64,000 bases of DNA from Odontocerum albicorne (GCA_949825065.1 OX463846.1:6777366-6841365), one strand, 5' to 3'; positions 31,462 to 41,349 are shown, counted from the stretch's first letter. A program made the numbers and translations. The notes: generated by a model from the letters alone, not told the origin.

Positions 31462-31872
31462 GGCCGCTGGCATCAATGTTATTGAATCTTTAGGAACTGT
31501 GTTCCTTAAAGGAGAGATGATGATGATGGTTTGTTGATAAATAAAACTCGTTTAGATCGCAATGCGGAAAGAGAGATATTTATTTGGTAGACGTAGGTAT
31601 TTATACCATTCTTGAATGTGTGCGGGAATGCGCGCGCGATATGCCGCCGTCTCGTTTCTGCATTCGCAATACGATTAATGTCGTATGTAGGTATCATTCA
31701 GATTTCGGAACTGGCGTGACAGATGTGCTGCCCTCTTGCTCTAACATGGAATGCGCTCCACGCCTGACAGTGAGTTGAATGACCGGCGTGTGGACCTTGC
31801 ACTTGTTTGTTTTGAATTGTCAAGGTATGCAAAGGTCGTATCGCCGGTCATTGACCGAGCGTACGAACGCCA
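31462..31872 (-). mobile_element. Second G1 LTR, opposite orientation
   Basis: On the minus strand the LTR runs from TGGCGTTCGTACGCTCGGTC at 31872 to ...AATAACA at 31477 and is followed by TTGATGCCAGCGGCC (31476-31462), equivalent to the primer site of the plus copy. TATA box (TATAAATACC, near 31597-31606) and AATAAA (near 31580) are in the expected order. Homology to 39988-40406 includes CGGCGATACGACCTTTGCAT and CTTTCCGCATTG. The 60-70-codon frames here are by-products. Confidence 0.85.
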
Positions 31873-31874
31873 CA

Positions 31875-32750
31875 AATCCATTCATTCAAACCATCGAGTT
31901 TAGAACTAATATATTATAATATCAATATTACCCCGCATTAGAAGAGGCAACAATACTAGAACACGTCTAGTACTTGTGAATATTGTTACCAGACGAACTC
32001 TTTTACCAAAATTATATGATTTTAGTAAAAAATATAAACGGATATAAGAATACTATTTCTATCGAGTTATTAGATATAGTTTTAGTTGCTTTCTATCAAG
32101 TTACGAATTAGTGACCGTAGTATGTGATTAAAATTCACACTAAGTAAGCAAGCGCTCTAGATTCAATTCCTAGAAGCTGTTTCAAATTAAACCTATTGAT
32201 CGTCTTGGAACAATGATTTTCTTGTCATCGAAAGTTTGAATTTGATCTGGCAAGACTCAGTGCTTGTTGAAAAGCAACAACTTACACACAATATACCAAT
32301 ATATAAATGGGTCTATTCCATCCACAAGATGAGTGACGATTATATTCGATAGTGAGAGATATTGTATTATATTGTATTTACTCAAAATAACCCATATAAT
32401 ATAATATATCTTGTCAATAAATCTACAAAAACTCGAGTGTTTGACTTTAATTTTAATCTTAGCTTTTGTTAAGCCCACCGTGCAGCGTGCAATAAAGACC
32501 AATTCACAGTCGATATACAAAATTAGTTTTGAAAGTTGTTTAGTCCGGATTTGAAACTACGGAAATGTTCATCGAGTTTTTACAGAACGGCGAGGCTGGA
32601 GAGACAATTTACTGTAAGTGGGAACAAATCGAGTGTGAATCGACGTTGTCGAAGTGTTGTTTGTGTACACATTAACATGGAATAAAAACTGCAGTTTAAG
32701 TTTCACATTGAACTGTTAGGATAAACACAAAAAAATTAAAGTAGGCTATT
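31875..32750. other. No gene seen
   Basis: AT-rich. A segment near 32130-32190 (AAGCAAGCGCTCTAGATTCAATTCC) may be a very old tRNA-like head. The 87-codon minus frame at 32257-32520 is unsupported. Confidence 0.5.
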
Positions 32751-32756
32751 AAACCA

Positions 32757-33385
32757 GAATAATTTATAGATTACCAGAAGCTAGCGAAAACAGAACAATT
32801 TGTAACCATAAGTTAGCTCATTTACTATAGATTACCAGAAGTTAGCCAAAACAGAACAATTTGTAACCATAAGTTAGCCCATTTACTATAGATTACCAGA
32901 AGTTAGCCAAAACAGAACAATTTGTAACCATAAGTTAGCCCATTTACTATAGATTACCAGAAGTTAGCCAAAACAGAACAATTTGTAACCATAAGTTAGC
33001 CCATTTACTAAAGATTACCAGAAGTTAGCGAAAACAGAACAATTTGTAACCATAAGTTAGCCCATTTACTATAGATTACCAGAAGTTAGCCAAAACAGAA
33101 CAATTTGTAACCATAAGTTAGCCCATTTACTATAGATTACCTACAAGAAGTTAGCCAAAACAGAACAATTGGTAACCATAAGTTAGCCCATTTACAACAG
33201 ATTACCTACCAGAAGTTAGCCAAAACAGAACAATTTGTAACCATAAGTTAGCCCATTTACTAAAGATTACCAGAAGTTAGCCAAAACAGAACAATTGGTA
33301 ACCATAAGTTAGCCCATTTACAATAGATTACCTACCAGAAGTTAGCCAAAACAGAACAATTTGTAACCATAAGTTAGCCCATCCA
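32757..33385. repeat. 61-bp tandem repeat, about ten units
   Basis: Unit: ATTACCAGAAGTTAGCCAAA, ACAGAACAATTTGTAACCAT, AAGTTAGCCCATTTACTATAG. Period 61 bp, with a 4-bp CTAC insertion in several later units. Within the unit, ACCAGAAGTTAGC and ACCATAAGTTAGC are half-unit duplicates, so the array probably grew from a smaller ancestor of about 30 bp. It directly precedes an RT relic. Confidence 0.97.
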
Positions 33386-33399
33386 CTACAGAAGGAAAT

Positions 33400-33935
33400 G
33401 GAATGGAAACCTAAGGCAAGATCTACAAAACAGAAATTGATACAGGGAGCCGAGTGTTGGTCTCTAAAAAAAAAGAGAAACAACTGCTTCATTTCGCCGA
33501 GATACGTGTGCTGAAGTGGTCACAAGGCGTCACTAGATTGGACAATATCTGAAATAAACAAATTTGGAGAACAATCAAAGTACACTTAGGGCCCATAAAA
33601 ACATATTTCTGATTGGTTGGAAGAGATTGCCACATGGCAATAAACTCGCCAGGTTAAAAAAAAAAGTTGCTCTGATAGTAGGTGAAGCACGGTTATGCTG
33701 GTACAAGCACGTACAACAACGAGATAAATAGTCTACGCTAAATACTAATTGGGAACTCCCAAAAAGAGCAGAAGGAGACCCAAAAAGAGCCTATAAAAGA
33801 AAATAGAGGAGGACATGACGAGGCTCGGACTATCCCCGAGAGATCGTTGATATAGAGAAAGATCGACAAAGAAGGTTCAAGCAGTGGACCCCAAATGGAT
33901 GAGATAAGATGAAGGAAAAGAAGGAGTTAGCCCGT
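33400..33935 (+). pseudogene. Non-LTR RT C-terminus relic split by a SINE-1 fragment
   Basis: Before the insert: GSRVLVSKKKEKQLLHFAEI, then RVLKWSQGVTRLDNI-stop-NKQIWRTIKV. After it, in the same frame when one target duplication is removed: ALIVGEARLCWYKHVQQRDK and stop, then a GDPKRAYKRK basic stretch and REIVDIEKDRQRRFKQWTPN. The LLHFAEIR-LKW-GVTRLD and EARLxWYxHV-RRD motifs are diagnostic of the C-terminal third of a common insect non-LTR family. Confidence 0.9.
33582..33662 (+). mobile_element. 5'-truncated SINE-1 in an RT relic
   Basis: Begins ACACTTAGGGCCCATAAAAA in the SINE body and ends with the stem-loop TTGCCACATGGCAA, ACTCGCCAGGTT and an A run. Flanked by AAAGT (33577-33581 and 33663-33667). 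The head is absent: 5' truncation on insertion. Confidence 0.92.
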
Positions 33936-33947
33936 CCTAAGATGATG

Positions 33948-34138
33948 ACGACCTCCGTGGCCTGGTGGTAAGACACATGTCGGCCGATCCGGAGGTTGCG
34001 GGTTCGATCCCCTCTGGAACCCAGATTTTTTTAAATAGGATTCCTGTCTGATTAACACTAAGGGGCTATATAAACATATTTCTGGTTGGTTTGAAGAGAT
34101 TGCCATACGGCAATAAACTCGCCAGGTTAAAAAAAATA
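33948..34138 (+). mobile_element. SINE-1, full-length, plus strand
   Basis: GACCTCCGTGGCCTGGTGGT (A box), GGAGGTTGCGGGTTCGATCC (B box), GAACCCAGATTTTTTTAAAT, then TGATTAACACTAAGGGGC, CATATTTCTGGTTGGTT, stem-loop ATTGCCATACGGCAAT, AAACTCGCCAGGTT and a short A tail. Stem-loop intact with a different loop. No polymerase III terminator-rich structure beyond T runs in the body. Confidence 0.95.
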
Positions 34139-34735
34139 TGTTATGTTTATCTTTTTAAATCCAAATTATTTGTCATAAGACATTGTGAATAATAAAATCT
34201 GTAAGAATATATGTTTAAAATAATAATTTAATTTATACCTCATTTCATTACTTGGCCTTGATAGTTTTTAATTCATTTAGACTTACATATCAAACACCTC
34301 GTTGAACACCATTTTCCATGTAAATTGACAAACGTCTTGGAGAAGCTATCCTTGTTGTAGGTTCTCTGTTATCCCGACTTTCGCCTGGTATGTATTTCTT
34401 GATTAAACGCAATAGGGTTGATAAACACATCAGTGAAGTCATCTGGGATGATAGAGTCACCGCCATAGTAAAGTTCCCCTTGGCTTAGTTTAAATCAATA
34501 ATGTTTCAGTTCATATCAAATCTACTGACTTGTAAGTGATACATAAACTGGTTTCGATAATTCTCCATCAATAGAGAATTTAAATGGGTTCCAAAGATAA
34601 AATTTATGAGCCCTCCTGCATCAATAATTTAATGTGAAATTTTAATAGGGCAGTCATTATTGTTGCCTTCAATTAGCGAGTGCTCGCCCATTACAATTTG
34701 AAAATGCAAATTAATTTAAATAATTACCTACATTA
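34139..34735. other. No gene seen
   Basis: AT-rich; the block 34300-34490 is GC-richer (CTTTCGCCTGGTATG) without assignment. Confidence 0.45.
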
Positions 34736-34737
34736 TG

Positions 34738-35300
34738 TTCACGTTACAAGTTCGGAACCAAAAGGTTACATATTCGTTTAATCCGTATTTCAAAGTAAAT
34801 GGACACGTCACTCCGTTCTTATTATAAGTTTTGATCCAACAGGTTACATATTAATCAAATTCGTATTTCAAAGTAAATAAACTCTCCACTCCATTCCTAC
34901 GATAAGTGCATAACCAAAAGGTAACATGCCAATTTAATTCTTATTTAAAAGTAAATTGACACTTCATTCATGTTAAAAGTTCATAATCTAAAGGTTGCAT
35001 ATCAATTTAATTCGTCTTTCAATGGAAATGGGCACTGAATTCCTGTTAAAAGTTTCGATCAAAAAGGTAACATAGCAATTCAATTGTTATTTCAAATTAA
35101 ATTGACACTTCACTTCGTTCATATTATAAGTTCAGAATCAAAGGGTTGCACATCAAGTTATCCTTTTTTTTTCAATGTAAATTGACACTTTACTTCATTC
35201 ACATTATAAGTTCAGAATCAAAAGGTAACATTTTAATTTAATTCTTAATTCAAAATAAATAGACACTTCACTTTATTCATGTTATAAGTTCAGAATACAT
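34738..35300. repeat. Diverged tandem array, unit about 76 bp
   Basis: Seven units, each with AAAAGGTTACATATC, AATTTAATTCGTATTTCAAA, GTAAATTGACACTTCACTCC and TTCATGTTATAAGTTCAGAA; anchors near 34758, 34838, 34914, 34989, 35061, 35137 and 35219. The array continues after the hairpin retroposon (35529-35660). Confidence 0.9.
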
Positions 35301-35313
35301 ATCAATTTGATTT

Positions 35314-35528
35314 TGTCATTTGTTTTATCCAACACTGTTTATTCCACTTTTTTGTAACGGTATAACCCAACCTACCGGTTTCAAGGCTTTTACCTCATCA
35401 TCAGGGGAGCACAAACAAGACTCCAGGGTAGGGTTATACCGTTACAAAAAAGTGGAATTAACCGTGTTTGATAAAACTAATTACAAAGTCTTTAAACCTC
35501 CACAATATTAATGCCTTAACTATAAATA
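35314..35528 (+). mobile_element. Hairpin retroposon inserted in the tandem array
   Basis: A 215-bp copy flanked by the 13-bp direct repeat ATCAATTTGATTT (35301-35313 and 35529-35541). Left arm GTTTTATCCAACACTGTTTA, then TTGTAACGGTATAACCC; apex CATCATCAGGGGAGCACAAA; right arm TAGGGTTATACCGTTACAAA, then GTGTTTGATAAAAC; 3' tail CTTTAAACCTCCACAATATT and AATGCCTTAACTATAAATA. The apex part of the right arm (CTGATGATGAGGTG...GAAACC) is deleted here. Tail orientation shows plus. Confidence 0.92.
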
Positions 35529-35665
35529 ATCAATTTGATTTGTTTCAATGAAATGGGCACTGAATTCCTGTTGTAAATTTTAAACGACAAGGTAACAAAT
35601 CAATTTAACTCGTATTTCAAAGGCAATGGACACTTTACTTCAATAAAATGCGTCAGTTTCCTTTA
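35529..35665. repeat. Continuation of the array of about 76-bp units
   Basis: Two more units after the retroposon: TTTCAATGAAATGGGCACTG, then AAGGTAACAAATCAATTTAA and GGACACTTTACTTCA. Confidence 0.85.
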
Positions 35666-36590
35666 CAAATTGTTTTTTAAGGAAGAGCTAGACACAATGC
35701 TGGACTTTTTATATAGATTGTAATTAACGAAGGAAAGAACCAATTGGCATCAACTGAAATGGTGAACTACATCTATGTATCAAGCGAGAATGTTGTTATA
35801 AATATAAGCACATATGAAAAGTTAAAAAAATATACGAACAAAACTGATATTTAAATGTTTCTGAATCAATACTTTAAATAACCAATTTCACATTTATTTT
35901 TTGAGTGTTGTCATTAAAATATATTTTAAATTCATACACAAAAAAATCACTTGATTGAATCTAAAAACTTAAAGTTTTTTTAATTTTTTTAAATTTAAAA
36001 ATTTAAAAAAACCTTGAAAACAAGAAAATTTGTGTTATAAGATATCTTAAGAAATATTCATTATGTAAAACTTGACACTTAATTGAATTCAAACGTCATT
36101 CTTATGGTATTCCATTCACATCCGCGGCGGCTGAATAGAGTCATTATCGAAAGGAAATTGCATCAGAATTGTTGTATCACGAGGAAGCTCCGGGAGGTGA
36201 TTTTATTTGAAAAGCACCGTCAGCCAGGAGTTCGAATCTAATCAAAACGGGACTTTCGAATGTGAATGATAGTTTTCCTTTGTCAAACTCTAGCTGTAGA
36301 AATGCAATTTAAATTCTCGCTTTTTCTCGAACATGCCTTATCTTTATATTGCCATGTTTCCTTATCCTATGAGTTTGAATTTTTAAAAAACCCAACCATT
36401 ATTTAAATAGGTCTTAACTTTTATATTTAAAATTACGTATTTATTCCCATTTTTTAATAAGATACTTCTAAATATAAAATGAATTCTAGAATATTTCACA
36501 ATAAATTCCAGTTTTAAAAAATCGTTACAAAAATATATTATGAGTAATTTAAAAGGAATTTGGGATTAATGTGAACTAAAGCTGTGTTGA
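35666..36590. other. No gene seen; possible tRNA-like relic
   Basis: AT-rich. At 36180-36260, GAAGCTCCGGGAGGTG...CCAGGAGTTCGAATCTAATC has a B-box-like core and may be an old SINE head, but the A box is not clear. Confidence 0.4.
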
Positions 36591-36594
36591 GTCA

Positions 36595-36970
36595 GATAAA
36601 AAAGAGCACTTTGATATTGTTTGGGCGTGTAAGACGAATAAATTAAGAAACTTAATAAACCAAATATAAAGTAGAAATATGAGTGGAAGACCTGGTAGAG
36701 AAATACCATAGAAAGTATGGTTGAATCAAGTAAATTATATTTAGAAAGAAGGAAATCGGAGGAATTGGATGTAAAGAGGCGAAGGCGTATGGATACAGAA
36801 GTGGTGAAATATGTGTGTCAAGGTAGGAAAGTCTCGCACTATGTTATCTCTGCCTACCCCAACTGGGAAATGACGTGATGTTATGTATATACATTAATCG
36901 CACGACATGTGTTTCAACATCCTATCTCGAGGTTTTTATCAGACAAAATGAAGATATCCTCCAGATTGAA
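36595..36970 (+). pseudogene. Non-LTR retrotransposon 3' end with extended tail
   Basis: Coding remains YEWKTW (SGRPGRE in another frame), KVWLNQVNYI, a Lys-rich helix, then VCQGRK and the SLPTPTGK-like end at about 36850-36880 with the ACGTGATGTTATGTATATAC terminus. The sequence continues ATTAATCGCACGACATGTGT to TCCTCCAGATTGAA (36970), which is repeated at 42732-42881. Several frameshifts. Confidence 0.82.
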
Positions 36971-37435
36971 GGTAGTATTGAAGGTAGTTGAGGGGATTAT
37001 TTCAATTAGTGGTATAAACAAGTTATTTATTATTTAGTATCCCAATGTTGAATTTTACAATGTGAATATTACAATGAAATTTACAAGCCGTAAATAAATA
37101 TTTTGATACAAAATATTGTTTTAAAATTATGAGAGAAATATTTGTAATGCAACATTTGGAATGCTTTGAAATAGACCGATTGAAAATATTTTTGGGAATT
37201 ATAGAAATAAATGTACACTGTTAGTGAATCAATTTGTATTATTGAGCAGATTTATGTGCCCAATCAGCTTTTATCAGGATGTGGTCTAAATGAAAATAAT
37301 CCGTCAATAAACGAATAATGCTGTTTCATGATGAAATATATTTTCAAAGCCATATCACTAGCATTACTTCGATGCACTCTATTTAAATTAATAAAAATCA
37401 ACTGATAAACAATAAAGTAATTTCCCGACTTACAT
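36971..37435. other. No gene seen
   Basis: AT-rich sequence. Confidence 0.5.
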
Positions 37436-37437
37436 TC

Positions 37438-37500
37438 AGGATTTCCACTCGGAAGTTTTGAGTTTGATCTTCGATGGTACCCAATAAAACATAGCTCTCA
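37438..37500 (+). repeat. SINE-2 3' head fragment
   Basis: TTCCACTCGGAAGTTTTGAG, TTTGATCTTCGATGGTACCC, AATAAAACA: matches TTTCACTCAAGG...GATCGATTTCGGGTGATACCC at 55555-55600. It grades into the minisatellite below. Confidence 0.55.
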
Positions 37501-37650
37501 CTTTACCAAAAAAACATAACTGTCACTTTAGCAAAAAAAACATAACTGTCACTTTACCAAAAAAACATAACTGTCACTTTACCAAAAAAAATAACTCTCA
37601 CTTTACCAAGAAAACATAATTCACTTTACCAAAAAAACATAACTCATAAA
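37485..37650. repeat. About 26-bp minisatellite
   Basis: Six to seven units of AACATAACTGTCACTTTACC plus a run of A. It starts within the SINE-2 body (ATACCCAAAAAA-like part), suggesting the repeat grew from a SINE. Confidence 0.92.
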
Positions 37651-37885
37651 TAAACTAGAGTTTTCTATTTTCTTGTGTTTTTGTCTAAAAATGGAATAAA
37701 GGTACATTGAAATATTATTGAACTTAAAAATTTTAACCAAAAATTTGAAAAAAAAATATTATCACTAAATTTATACATTTTATTGACATTATAAATGAAG
37801 CACAAACAATTTTTTTTTAAATAATTTTGTAAGGTACGTTGTACCGTTGAAGAAAATTAATATAAATGTATTTGAAAAAAATCCT
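37651..37885. other. No gene seen
   Basis: AT-rich sequence. Confidence 0.5.
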
Positions 37886-37894
37886 GTTCGAGTA

Positions 37895-37966
37895 TTAGAG
37901 TAGAGAGTTAGGTAGAGAGTTAGGTAGAGAGTTAGGTAGAGAGTTAGGTAGAGAATTAGGTAGAGA
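37895..37966. repeat. 12-bp tandem repeat
   Basis: Six units of GAGAGTTAGGTA, followed by a changed unit (GAGAATTAGGTA). Confidence 0.95.
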
Positions 37967-37989
37967 AGACATAAAGTTAAACATTCCTG

Positions 37990-38398
37990 TCAAGAAACAC
38001 TTTCTTCGCCTCCTCTACATCCATACATATTTCCACACAGTTTCTCCTGTTTCTGTGATTCCTTAACTTATTTTAAAAAAAGTCATATTATCGTATTACA
38101 CTTCCGTTGTACGACCCATAATCTGTTAATTAAATCACCATGTGACAATCTCTTCCAACCAGCCAGAAAATTGGTAGCCAGCCTCAAATGAAAACGAGAT
38201 TGAAATATTTCGTTTAATCTTGGTTTCAACAAGAATCGAACCCACAGCCCATGTGGTCGTCGTTCATTTACTTGGTCCAACCACACTTTCTCGGTCCTCC
38301 TCTACCACATTTTATGCTTGCATTATACATTTGTTTAGTCAGTCTTTTGTCTTTTATCGGTTCAACACATTCTAACCGCCTTAACTTAATTATCTAAT
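37990..38398 (-). pseudogene. Non-LTR RT C-terminus relic split by SINE-1
   Basis: Minus strand, upstream part 38398-38269: VKAVRMC, KRQKTD, then RGGPRKCGWTK (GRPRKVWLDQVNE in the neighbouring frame). Downstream part 38090-37990: MTFFKIS, GITETGETVWKYVWM, RRRRKCFL. SINE-1 lies exactly between the WLDQVNE motif and the following helix. Confidence 0.83.
38096..38268 (-). mobile_element. SINE-1 inside an RT relic
   Basis: Minus strand: B box GGGTTCGATTCTTG, AAACCAAGATTAAACG, CTGGCTGGTTGGAAGAGATT, stem-loop GATTGTCACATGGTGATTTA, end GTACAACGGAAG near 38110. The A-box part of the head is nearly lost. Flanking TCATAT / TCATTT may be the target duplication. Confidence 0.83.
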
Positions 38399-38399
38399 T

Positions 38400-38867
38400 A
38401 GAACCAAATTAGAATATGCATCTACGGTTTGGGCTCCTCACCAGCTCAAATATAAAAACAATATAGAACAAATACAAAAAAAATTCCTCAGATATCTATG
38501 GTACAGAACAAAGGGCGATTACCCAAAATATGCTCACCATGCCGAACTTCTCACGGTGTGTAACTATAGAAGCCTTGAAACAAGAAGGCAAGAATCCATT
38601 GCGATATTCCTAATAAAGGTTTTCCAAGGTTCCTTTAACTGTCCCGCGATTCTAGAAGCACTAAGTTTATATGTACCCAATAAATATATCCGTGCAAGGA
38701 ATCACCCTCTGTTCTACATACCAACTTACAGGACGAATATCATGGCTAAACACTCAGTCACGCGTGGTATAGAGATATTGAACCAACTGAATGACACGGT
38801 TGATATATTCTCGGTACCGTCTAGCAGTATGAGAAGAATCCTGGCTGATATTATTCCTAACGAATAA
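38400..38867 (+). pseudogene. LINE ORF2 C-terminus, intact to its stop, 5'-truncated
   Basis: The frame opens at the insertion junction with RTKLEYASTVWAPHQLKYKN, the LEYAS-VW-P motif at the end of the RT domain of Jockey/R1-type LINEs. It stays open for 155 codons through YLWYRTKGDYP, LETRRQESIAIFL, RARNHPLFYIPTYRTNIMAK and ends IPNE-stop. A short 3' UTR and a 37-A tail follow. No start codon: this is a truncated retrocopy, but with no internal stop, so probably recent. It abuts a minus-strand RT relic at 38398. Confidence 0.92.
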
Positions 38868-38922
38868 GGTAACGCTAGAAGCAAACCCTCTTTGTGTAAC
38901 AGGAGAAATCCGTGCAAAGTGG

Positions 38923-38924
<2 letters not shown>

Positions 38925-38961
<37 letters not shown>
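38925..38961 (+). repeat. Poly(A) tail of the LINE insertion
   Basis: 37 consecutive A, 58 bases after the stop codon. The long pure run supports recent insertion. No clear target duplication; AACTT follows the tail and AACTTA lies upstream of the 5' junction. Confidence 0.95.
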
Positions 38962-38963
<2 letters not shown>

Positions 38964-39855
38964 TGCCCTTTTTCACCCTGCTTAATAGTTTCAGGTAATA
39001 AAAAATATAATTCAGTTTCAGGTAAAAAAATATCCAAAATGAGAAAATCTCGTAGAAATTCGATAAAATAAATTTATAAACGTGAAACTTCTCGAATTAT
39101 CCTTTTAAAATTGATAATCATAGTTTTTATGTCAAAACTTTTATCAGTCATTTGTCAGCTATTGAAATTTTAATTCGACATATTTTATCAAAAAGTTTTT
39201 ATTTGATATTGAATTAAAAACTTTACGTGTTGAATTTAAACGTGCTGAAAACCTAAAAATATAAAAACCTTTCTAATCTAGATTTCATACTTCCTACAAA
39301 TTTCGGCTCGAATTTCATAATCCTAGTAACAGGATGGAGATGAGAGGACGGAACTTTCCAAACAACTTCTGGTAAACTCGAGAATATAAAAGTTGAAAAT
39401 GGTAAAATGATGCGAGGACCAATTCTATCATACCATAAATCAAACTTTGACACGAATTTACAAGTGGAGTTCGAATAACCAAACTAATTCACACCCTGCC
39501 AATACTTGGATGGAAACTGAATTCTCTCTCGACTGAGGATTCTCACAGAAAATTTCACCAAGGTGAAACTTTTAAATTAACAAAAGTCGAAGGCTTCTCC
39601 CGAAAACAACGTGATCATTCCACTTTTAAACTAGCGACGTCTTAAAGAAATATTATCCTTTCAAGTCAAATACATTTTGCTTTTAACTAATCTTGTAAAA
39701 TAAATACTTCAGAGGTGGATTGGTACTATTTTTTCCCCTAAAAGTAAAGACATAAAAGCTTTTTTTTTTAAAGAAAAATATTTATAGCCTGATCATATAA
39801 CAAATATTCTTTGAAAAAATCTGAATCAAATATAATATGAAATGTTTTTTTTTAT
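38962..39855. other. No gene seen
   Basis: AT-rich. The 66-codon minus frame at 39253-39453 has no recognisable domain. Confidence 0.5.
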
Positions 39856-39859
39856 TTAC

Positions 39860-39987
39860 AAACTCATTTCCGTGTCCGAACCATTATTTATGCCACGGGT
39901 TTCTAGTAGGAGGCAACAGAGGTCGCCCTATCATTCGTATCTATCAGGTCATATAGTCTTGTGGGAACCACGGTCGCCGCTGAATAT
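39860..39987 (+). pseudogene. Probable 3' internal end of the G1 LTR element
   Basis: 128 bases, GC-richer than the surroundings, joined directly to the LTR start at 39988. It includes CCACGGGTTTCTAGTAGGAG and CACGGTCGCCGCTGAATATT. Position and composition fit the end of a pol gene, but I see no diagnostic integrase motif. Confidence 0.45.
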
Positions 39988-40406
39988 TGTCAACACATAC
40001 GGTCAACGACCGACGAAACGACCTTTGGATATGTCCAAAGGTCACATACCAAAACAATGACGCGGCCGGACAGCGCGCCAGTCCCGTAAACAAATTGTTT
40101 ACCCACAATACTATTTACGATGCATTCCACAGTAGAAAGAGAACGCATCACGCTGTCTCGCCGTTTCCGCAAACAAATTGTTTACCCACAATACTATTTG
40201 CGATGTCTGCAATACTGCAATCGACCATTTTGGCACGCACAGAAGTGAGATAAAAATATATCGCGGGCGCACTCCCGCGCCCATTCTGAAATGTATAAAT
40301 ACCCACTTACCGATAAATAAAACATTCATTCACTCTCTCTTTCCGCATTGCTAATTGACGTATTTTATTTATTTACCAACAACTACTATCATCATCTCTT
40401 CAGACA
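39988..40406 (+). mobile_element. Third G1 LTR (3' LTR or solo)
   Basis: From TGTCAACACATACGGTCAAC to CTCTTCAGACA (about 419 bp). TATA box at about 40294-40300, AATAAA near 40316. It shares CGACCTTTGGATATG, GAAGTGAGATAAAAATATAT, TAAATACCCACTTACC and TCTTTCCGCATTG with the LTRs at 30.7 and 31.5 kb. Inside it, CAAATTGTTTACCCACAATA with CTATTT occurs twice (40089 and 40173 regions, 83 bp apart), an internal duplication absent from the other copies. The short ORFs across it are by-products. Confidence 0.85.
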
Positions 40407-40439
40407 AGAAGCATTCGGCTAAAGTCTCAATCTTTTAGA

Positions 40440-41235
40440 GTATGAAGTCTCAATGTTCGGACAAATTAACATTTGTTATGTACATATGAGTCATGTTCAA
40501 TCACAATCAATTTCAATGCTACTTTTGTACAAAACATCCGTTCTCCGCATATCCACCTTAAATCTAGCCACCCTTACTCGAACTATCTATTCAGATATCT
40601 GCAACGAGGCCGAGGTACTTGTATATGGTCTTCAGGTGCATTTCTTTCCAATCAATAACTTCATCGATTCGTCAGATATTCTTTTCTTTTCACTTCAGAA
40701 AACGTGCTTTATCCGGATGAATCGTCAGTTCTAACGCTATTTTCATGAAACTTTTCCTATATTTTAATCTCAGTATTACTGCCTGGTGAACATATAACGA
40801 ACGTCTTAAATCCTGGGCTTGTTTTGGTTATTTCTATGCCAGCAGAAACACTTCTACAAATCTCAGGTGGGGAACAAACCGATCAATCCTTATATTTTTC
40901 CAACTGGTGTAGCTTTTAGGCATATTTTTACTACGCCTTCGATTTTGTTCATAGTGATCTTTACCTTTCTAGCAAGTGAGGATCCACTCCAAACTGAAAT
41001 TACATATTCCGCTGCTGACCAGGAAATTTCATGTGCTGACATTTTTAATGTGTGTGGCTGTACTCTCTGTGAGGTTATTATTTCTAGCAATGATTTTATT
41101 TATGGTTTTTATGCAGAGTTGTTTAAATGATAGGGTATGTTCTAGCAATACTTCCTCCCAAATATTTTTGTTGACTAGACATCTTTCTCTTAGCTGACTA
41201 CACTACGTGGGGTCAACTTTTCGAGTCCTCACTCT
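40440..41235 (-). pseudogene. Non-LTR RT relic including a broken catalytic box
   Basis: Minus strand, pieces in order: STHEISWSAAEYVISVWSGS, then KIEGVVKICLKATPVGKI, RIDRFVPHLRFVEVFLLA and IALELTIHPDKARFL, then WKEMHLKTIYKYLG. HLRFVEVFLLA stands where RTs of this class have HLRFADDxxLLA, so the two catalytic Asp are replaced. TIHPDKARFL and YKYLG are the following conserved blocks. Frames shift between pieces. Confidence 0.75.
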
Positions 41236-41349
41236 CCAAATTTGAACGTTGTGGACAGGTTACTTCATCACTCTCAGCTCTCGCATATTCTCCTCTATCA
41301 ATTTTTTATCCTCTCTTCCATCAATCAACCAATTTTTATCCACTCCTCT

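Noticed and set aside
33948..34022. Functional tRNA gene
   Set aside because: The A and B boxes belong to SINE-1 heads; there is no cloverleaf with a credible acceptor stem and anticodon, and the SINE body and tail follow.
38083..38286. 67-codon minus ORF as a protein
   Set aside because: It joins an RT relic (MWLDQVNE) to SINE-1 sequence and is a chimera of two insertions.
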